Of a DNA stretch of 64,000 nucleotides, positions 59,803 to 64,000 are shown one piece after another. The DNA is from Lepidurus packardi (lineage: Eukaryota; Arthropoda; Branchiopoda; Notostraca; Triopsidae): assembly GCA_023053545.1 (NCBI GenBank), contig JAKZAN010000089.1:46001-110000 (forward strand), given 5' to 3'. A program made the position numbers and the translations under genes. Under the pieces are notes generated by a model. That model was not told the DNA's origin. It worked only from the letters and a program-made list of their open reading frames with translations, and searched no databases. Every line of letters begins with the position of its first letter. Within the stretch, counting starts at the first letter, position 1.

Positions 59803-61281
59803 ATGTCGGAGGACTTTACACACAACCTGAAACCTCTATCTGAGCTTGGAAGAGGCCAGTTTGGCTGTGTCTATAGATGCCAAGATTTACTCACTAACGC
59901 TATAGTTGCAGTCAAGGAACTCAAGTTCAATAAGAGCACATTAGAAAAGAACCTTCCGAGTTACAGACGTGAGATTGACTAAGCGCGTGGGCTTCACCAT
60001 CCTAACTTGATTAAATTTATCAGGGATGAGTATTCCGATGATCGGGTCTACATAGTGACTGAGTATTGTGACTCAGGGGATCTGACGAGCTACGTCAAGA
60101 ATAAGAAAGACCTAACAGGGGATGAGGTCTGGAATTTATTCAAGGACATCCTGAACGGTGTGGAGTACCTGCATTCCAAGAAACTAATGCACAGGGATCT
60201 CAAGCCTGACAACATCCTATTGCATCGGGATCCTAGAACTCACAGATTAGTGGCCAAGATATGTGATTATGGCATGCTCAAGAAGTAGGATTCGTCGCTC
60301 AACAATACTTGCAAAGTCGGTACTCCATACTACGCCTCTCCGAATATCCTCATCGGTCGAGGCGAATACACATCCAAGTGTGACGTGTTTAGCATTGGCG
60401 CTATCCTCTACTTCCTCATATTCGCAAAACATATGTTCCAAACTGCTCGAGACACTCAGTAACTTCAGAATATGCACTACAAGCTCCTCAAAAATGATAA
60501 AATTGCGAAAGAAGTCTTTGCCATGCAATGTTAGGATAGATTCAAAGAAGTCTTGGTTCGGACACTCGCGTATGAGGAAGCTCGTCGACCCACATCAAAA
60601 GAATTGAAGTAGTGGATCTATGAGATGGAAAACGAGCAGAATACTATCATGCCAGCAAGTTCGCGGATTCGTGAAAAATCCATCATTGTGGACGATAATA
60701 AAATCGTATGGGATGAGAATGAAATGAGTTGGCTGGAAACCTTAAGGGAAGGAGTGTAGAAGTACAGACATGAAGTAAAAGACAGCGAAAGGAAATATGT
60801 GGGCCTCATTAGGTTATTGAACTCAGATCTCTAGTATCCGTTGGAAACCCCACATCGACTACTTCTAATTTATCTGCTCCAGGGTTTCCACCTCAGTAAC
60901 ATCCAAAACATCCTTCAAGTCGCAGAAGACACTTCCTTATACATAAACGGAAAAACCATAAACTGGAACCTAGAGGAAGCAAAAGCCCACAGACCACTTT
61001 ACCAAGGCTTTCTAGATAACTTGAAGTCCTACCTGGAACAGCAAACAAGGTTTATGAGTGACATTGTGAGAACATTGCAGAAGCATCAGAAGCACTACGC
61101 CAAGAAGATTTTATTGTCGATGTAAACCTTCTTGAAAGGTGGTGAAGCATTAGACGGCTATTTCTATCTGAGCGAGTACTAAAATATGGTAAAGGTATTG
61201 AAGTCGCCCTAAAGAAGAAGAACAGGAGACAGCAGGGAGGCATTACTCTCTTTCCAGCAAATCAAGGATATATTCGCATGA
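59803..61281 (+). CDS. ULK/ATG1-like protein kinase
   Basis: Single exon of 492 residues. Kinase domain at residues 8-270: ELGRGQFGCVYR, VAVKELK, HHPNLIKFI, LMHRDLKPDNIL, ICDYGMLKK (DYG for DFG), GTPYYASPNILIG (SPN for APE), KCDVFSIGAILYFLIF. Placement near ULK/ATG1-type kinases is from overall pattern. The C-terminal 220 residues are helical (SYLEQQTRFMSDIVRTLQKH). Glycine-loop, Lys, HRD and metal Asp are all present, so activity is likely. UAR codons read as Glu at ARGLHHPN-proximal and MEKEQ sites. Confidence 0.8.
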
Positions 61282-61554
61282 TAGAGGAGAGAACACATGA
61301 TCGTTTATAATTATTATCTTGATGGCTATCCCACTAACAAAAACAAAGCGACAAAAAGAGTATCAAATCGGAAATAGCAATATGAATAGTAGGAAGGAAA
61401 ATACGGGATGCAAGTAATAGGAGACTAGGATCCACCATTACTAATAATTCAGTGCCATAGAAAAAAGTAAAACAAAGGATCACCATAAATTTTGAACACT
61501 TCTCGAAATAATCTAAATATCCAACGCTACACTCCACCATTCCTCTCATTCACC

Positions 61555-63224
61555 ATGGCGTCAAACTCCCTCTCCAACAACCCACCGCCAGCCTACCAAT
61601 GGTAAAGCATCATATGTCATAAGGATGAAATTGTAATTGCAGGAAGGCATATCAGGACCAGAAATAAATATGCTATGTTAAGGACTTCACCCGCGACCAC
61701 AGGAGGATGCCTTCTGAAACATATGATAGTCTCGATCTCACTCAACTCCGCTAGGCCAAATAATTCGCAAATAACCCCAATAACCTCGACCAGCATCCAT
61801 CTAAAGCCAAGTCCATAACTTGTGTCGCAGATAAGGCTGACGAAATCTATAAGAAAATAGTCATGTTCGGCAGCTTGGAGGCTCCAGGCAAAATTGCGCG
61901 CCGCACTGGGGCTGTAAATAAAGGTATCCATGTATCTTACTCTTGATTTTGATTTTGATCGTATGCAGACAATGTCAAGGACAGAGATATGAATGTTTAC
62001 GATCTCGACGACCCCTTCTTGGACGATGAATAGGAAGCACATAACGACACCAATAATAAACAAGGAAAGCCTCAATCTCTGCAACTTGTCTATGCAGAAT
62101 ACTCAGATTTCGGCGGGTTCGAAGGCACTCTCACTGAGTTTGTCAAGTCGGACATGTACAAGCAGCGACTTGACCTTCTTGATGAAATTACCAAACAGAC
62201 ATGCAAGGAGGAAGAGGTATTAGCTCTCAAAAGGAGAGCGAATGAAGACTCACATGCTTTGAGTCAACTGATGGCCACTCATTCGTCCTTGAGAGACCGA
62301 GAGAGACCTCGGCATGCGCAACTGCACAGTACCCAGACACAACAGCCGAGCAATCCTCCGCAACACTCCTCTCATCACCAGAATGCTGCAATTTAGCAGC
62401 CTAGCACAAACCCTAGTCTTACGACTCCCATTAATGTGATCAGTAACGGTTCCAGGGTGGCTAACAGCAAATAGCATGTTTCACAACCGAGTCGAGAGTT
62501 GGTATCCAGGTAAGCTGAGCAAGACAAAACTCTATCGAATAAAAAGAAAATAAAGAAATATCCTGCTCCTATAATCGATAACAATGCCCAGATTCCAGCA
62601 ACATCGACGAGCGATAACAATAAGTCCCTGCATCCAACTCAAATCAATAACTCCACACGTGAGGTTGTTCCCAACCTGCTGCCAAAAGACAAAGACAGAT
62701 TAGACTTTTAGCGCAAAGCCATCCCACTCCCTCCTGTGCAAATCCCCAAATAAATCGACCCCAATCCAAAAAACCAAACAAACTGGGGGAAACCTATCGC
62801 TCAACAGCTCCACCCTCACCTTCACAAGAACTAGATGATGAGTCCCAACCCAGCCCCACAAATGATACCAATAACTAATAACTTGTCCAGAGGGATACAA
62901 CCAGGATATGGATCCTATGGTTCTAATCCCACATACGACTTTTACCCTCGCATGCCTAACTATATGTATTATTCGTTTACTCCCGGACTCAATAATCCTG
63001 TGCCGAACCTACCGAATATGATGAACTTTCCGAACCCCTTGAATGGGGGACAGACGAACTCTGCACCATTGAATTCTGGGGTAGGACCAATGATGTTCAA
63101 CAATAGTCTAGCCGAGGCAATGGGCCTGACGAACAAAGGCCCAAGCACAAACACGACCTCTACGATGGCTTCAGGAAATGGTGGGAAGAAAACGAAATAA
63201 GTAATTTAGATAGTCGATGAGTGA
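61555..63224 (+). CDS. Hypothetical Asn/Pro/Gln-rich protein
   Basis: Exons 61555-61601, 61643-61923 and 61969-63224 (introns 41 and 45 nt), 527 residues. A conserved-looking N-terminal 200 residues (DFTRDHRRMPSETYDSLDLT, NVYDLDDPFLDDEEEA, FEGTLTEFVKSDMYKQRLDL) with a helical region, followed by long low-complexity Gln/His/Asn/Ser/Pro and a Gly/Asn/Met-rich end. Possibly an RNA- or transcription-related scaffold, but no domain is recognised. Both splice joins keep phase. Confidence 0.65.
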
Positions 63225-63539
63225 ATGAGTCCTCTCCACCTAATTCAAGCTGCTATTTTCATATTGATAGCGTTTCCCATATTTGTCAAATAAACTAATT
63301 ACCCAGTCTAATCATTAAATAGCTTGGATCCGTGTTTGGATATTAATGTTGGGTGTTGAAGGCTAGATTCGAGTCAACCCTGCGTCTGCTTTAGCTCAGG
63401 TCGATATTTCGGAACAGACTAGCTGGTGTTTCCAGAAAGCAAGGTGTGGCTGTTCTCATGGCGATACAAACCAGCAACTGATAAATAAACGATAATGATG
63501 TAATGGTATGTTGTCAGGATTAGCATGGAAATGATTTCT

Positions 63540-63872
63540 TCATGAATCGTATTCCGGGTTTGTCATCACAGTGTTGTGTTTTGGAGTGGTTGAAACATAC
63601 ACGACTGAGATCAGTGAGTCCGTTGCTGTTGGGATTCCTGGACAGCAAGGAGTCAAGGGTCTCTGAATGGTGTATGGGTATATTGTGTTGTTTATTAAAA
63701 TAGTAATAATTATGAAGTACCGAGAGTCCTGGAAGATATTTATAGATAGGCGATTCAGGATATGATAATGACCAGGGTATGTAATGGAGTGTATTATACT
63801 GACCACCGGTTGAGGTATTAGATTAACGTCGATAAACCAAACATCCATCGCCATATATTTGTTTGCTATCAA
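63540..63872 (-). CDS. Uncertain hypothetical protein
   Basis: 110 codons from ATG 63872 to UGA 63540 without any TAA, TAG or TGA. Contains a hydrophobic Ile-rich stretch (YFIIITILINNTIYPYTIQR) and a CCPG. The leader upstream is AT-rich. No family recognised. Bases 63225-63539 before it hold no evident gene. Confidence 0.3.
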   Translation of the reverse strand: MIANKYMAMDVWFIDVNLIPQPVVSIIHSITYPGHYHILNRLSINIFQDSRYFIIITILINNTIYPYTIQRPLTPCCPGIPTATDSLISVVYVSTTPKHNTVMTNPEYDS

Positions 63873-64000
63873 AGATATTGGCGAATAGCTGTTCTACTTC
63901 TCTATGTTAATAATCTAACCTCCAAAACTTTGAAATCTCATCCATTCCAAATATATCCAACCCATTGTAAATATACTAACGATCTGTGCAAAAAATATGA

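Noticed and set aside
63391-63402. TTAGCTCAGG, like a tRNA A box
   Set aside because: No acceptor stem, no B box (GGTTCGAnTCC) within 100 bp on either strand; no tRNA can be drawn. I also looked for a tRNA-Glu reading UAA/UAG in the window and found none.

Overview
The window is nuclear DNA of a ciliate, most likely a peritrich (Oligohymenophorea: the Vorticella/Campanella/Carchesium group) and probably macronuclear. UAA and UAG are read as glutamate and UGA is the only stop. The key positions are the invariant Glu of the kinase APE motif, which is TAA in the MAP kinase gene; the Glu of the phosphatase DGFERFA motif, which is TAG; and conserved Glu residues of METTL14 and DAW1 that are TAA or TAG. 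Gln keeps CAA/CAG at conserved sites. Introns are short (mostly 41-70 nt, range 34-143) and every one I placed starts GTA and ends AG. An internal (GGGGTT)n array matches the telomere repeat of oligohymenophorean ciliates. Because only UGA stops translation, most frames look open on both strands. I therefore called genes from conserved motifs, splice joins that keep frame, AT-rich leaders and total exon length divisible by three.

Layout. 1-11.8 kb: end of a WDR7-like V-ATPase regulator, three hypothetical proteins, OFD1, an acidic leucine-rich-repeat protein, a small membrane protein and a LAG1-type ceramide synthase. 11.8-24 kb: a candidate structured RNA, an SR splicing factor, a PABPN1 homologue, a coiled-coil protein, a cytosolic carboxypeptidase, hypothetical genes and PIG-V. 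24-36.6 kb: a secreted SIMPL-domain protein, coiled-coil genes, RNF32, a TBC RabGAP, DAW1/ODA16 and METTL14. 36.6-49.5 kb: tandem RNA hairpins, a Kelch-phosphatase (PPKL), SF-assemblin, a SANT/Myb protein, a MAP kinase, a CAP-domain protein, an HSF-like factor and signal peptidase subunit SPCS3. 49.6-64 kb: a giant CCDC180-like protein, a 5S rRNA gene, two cyclophilins, a second SIMPL gene, the telomeric array, a 5S fragment, a ULK-like kinase and two low-complexity proteins.

Functional themes. Many genes serve cilia and basal bodies: OFD1 (centriole distal end), DAW1 (outer dynein arm transport), SF-assemblin (basal-body fibres), a tubulin carboxypeptidase, RNF32 and CCDC180. Others cover mRNA processing (SR protein, PABPN1, METTL14), ER and lipid work (ceramide synthase, PIG-V, SPCS3), vesicle traffic (TBC, WDR7-like) and signalling (MAPK, ULK-like kinase, PPKL). 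Genes lie on both strands with intergenic gaps of about 150-800 bp and there is no operon structure. No tRNA, CRISPR array or transposon gene was found.
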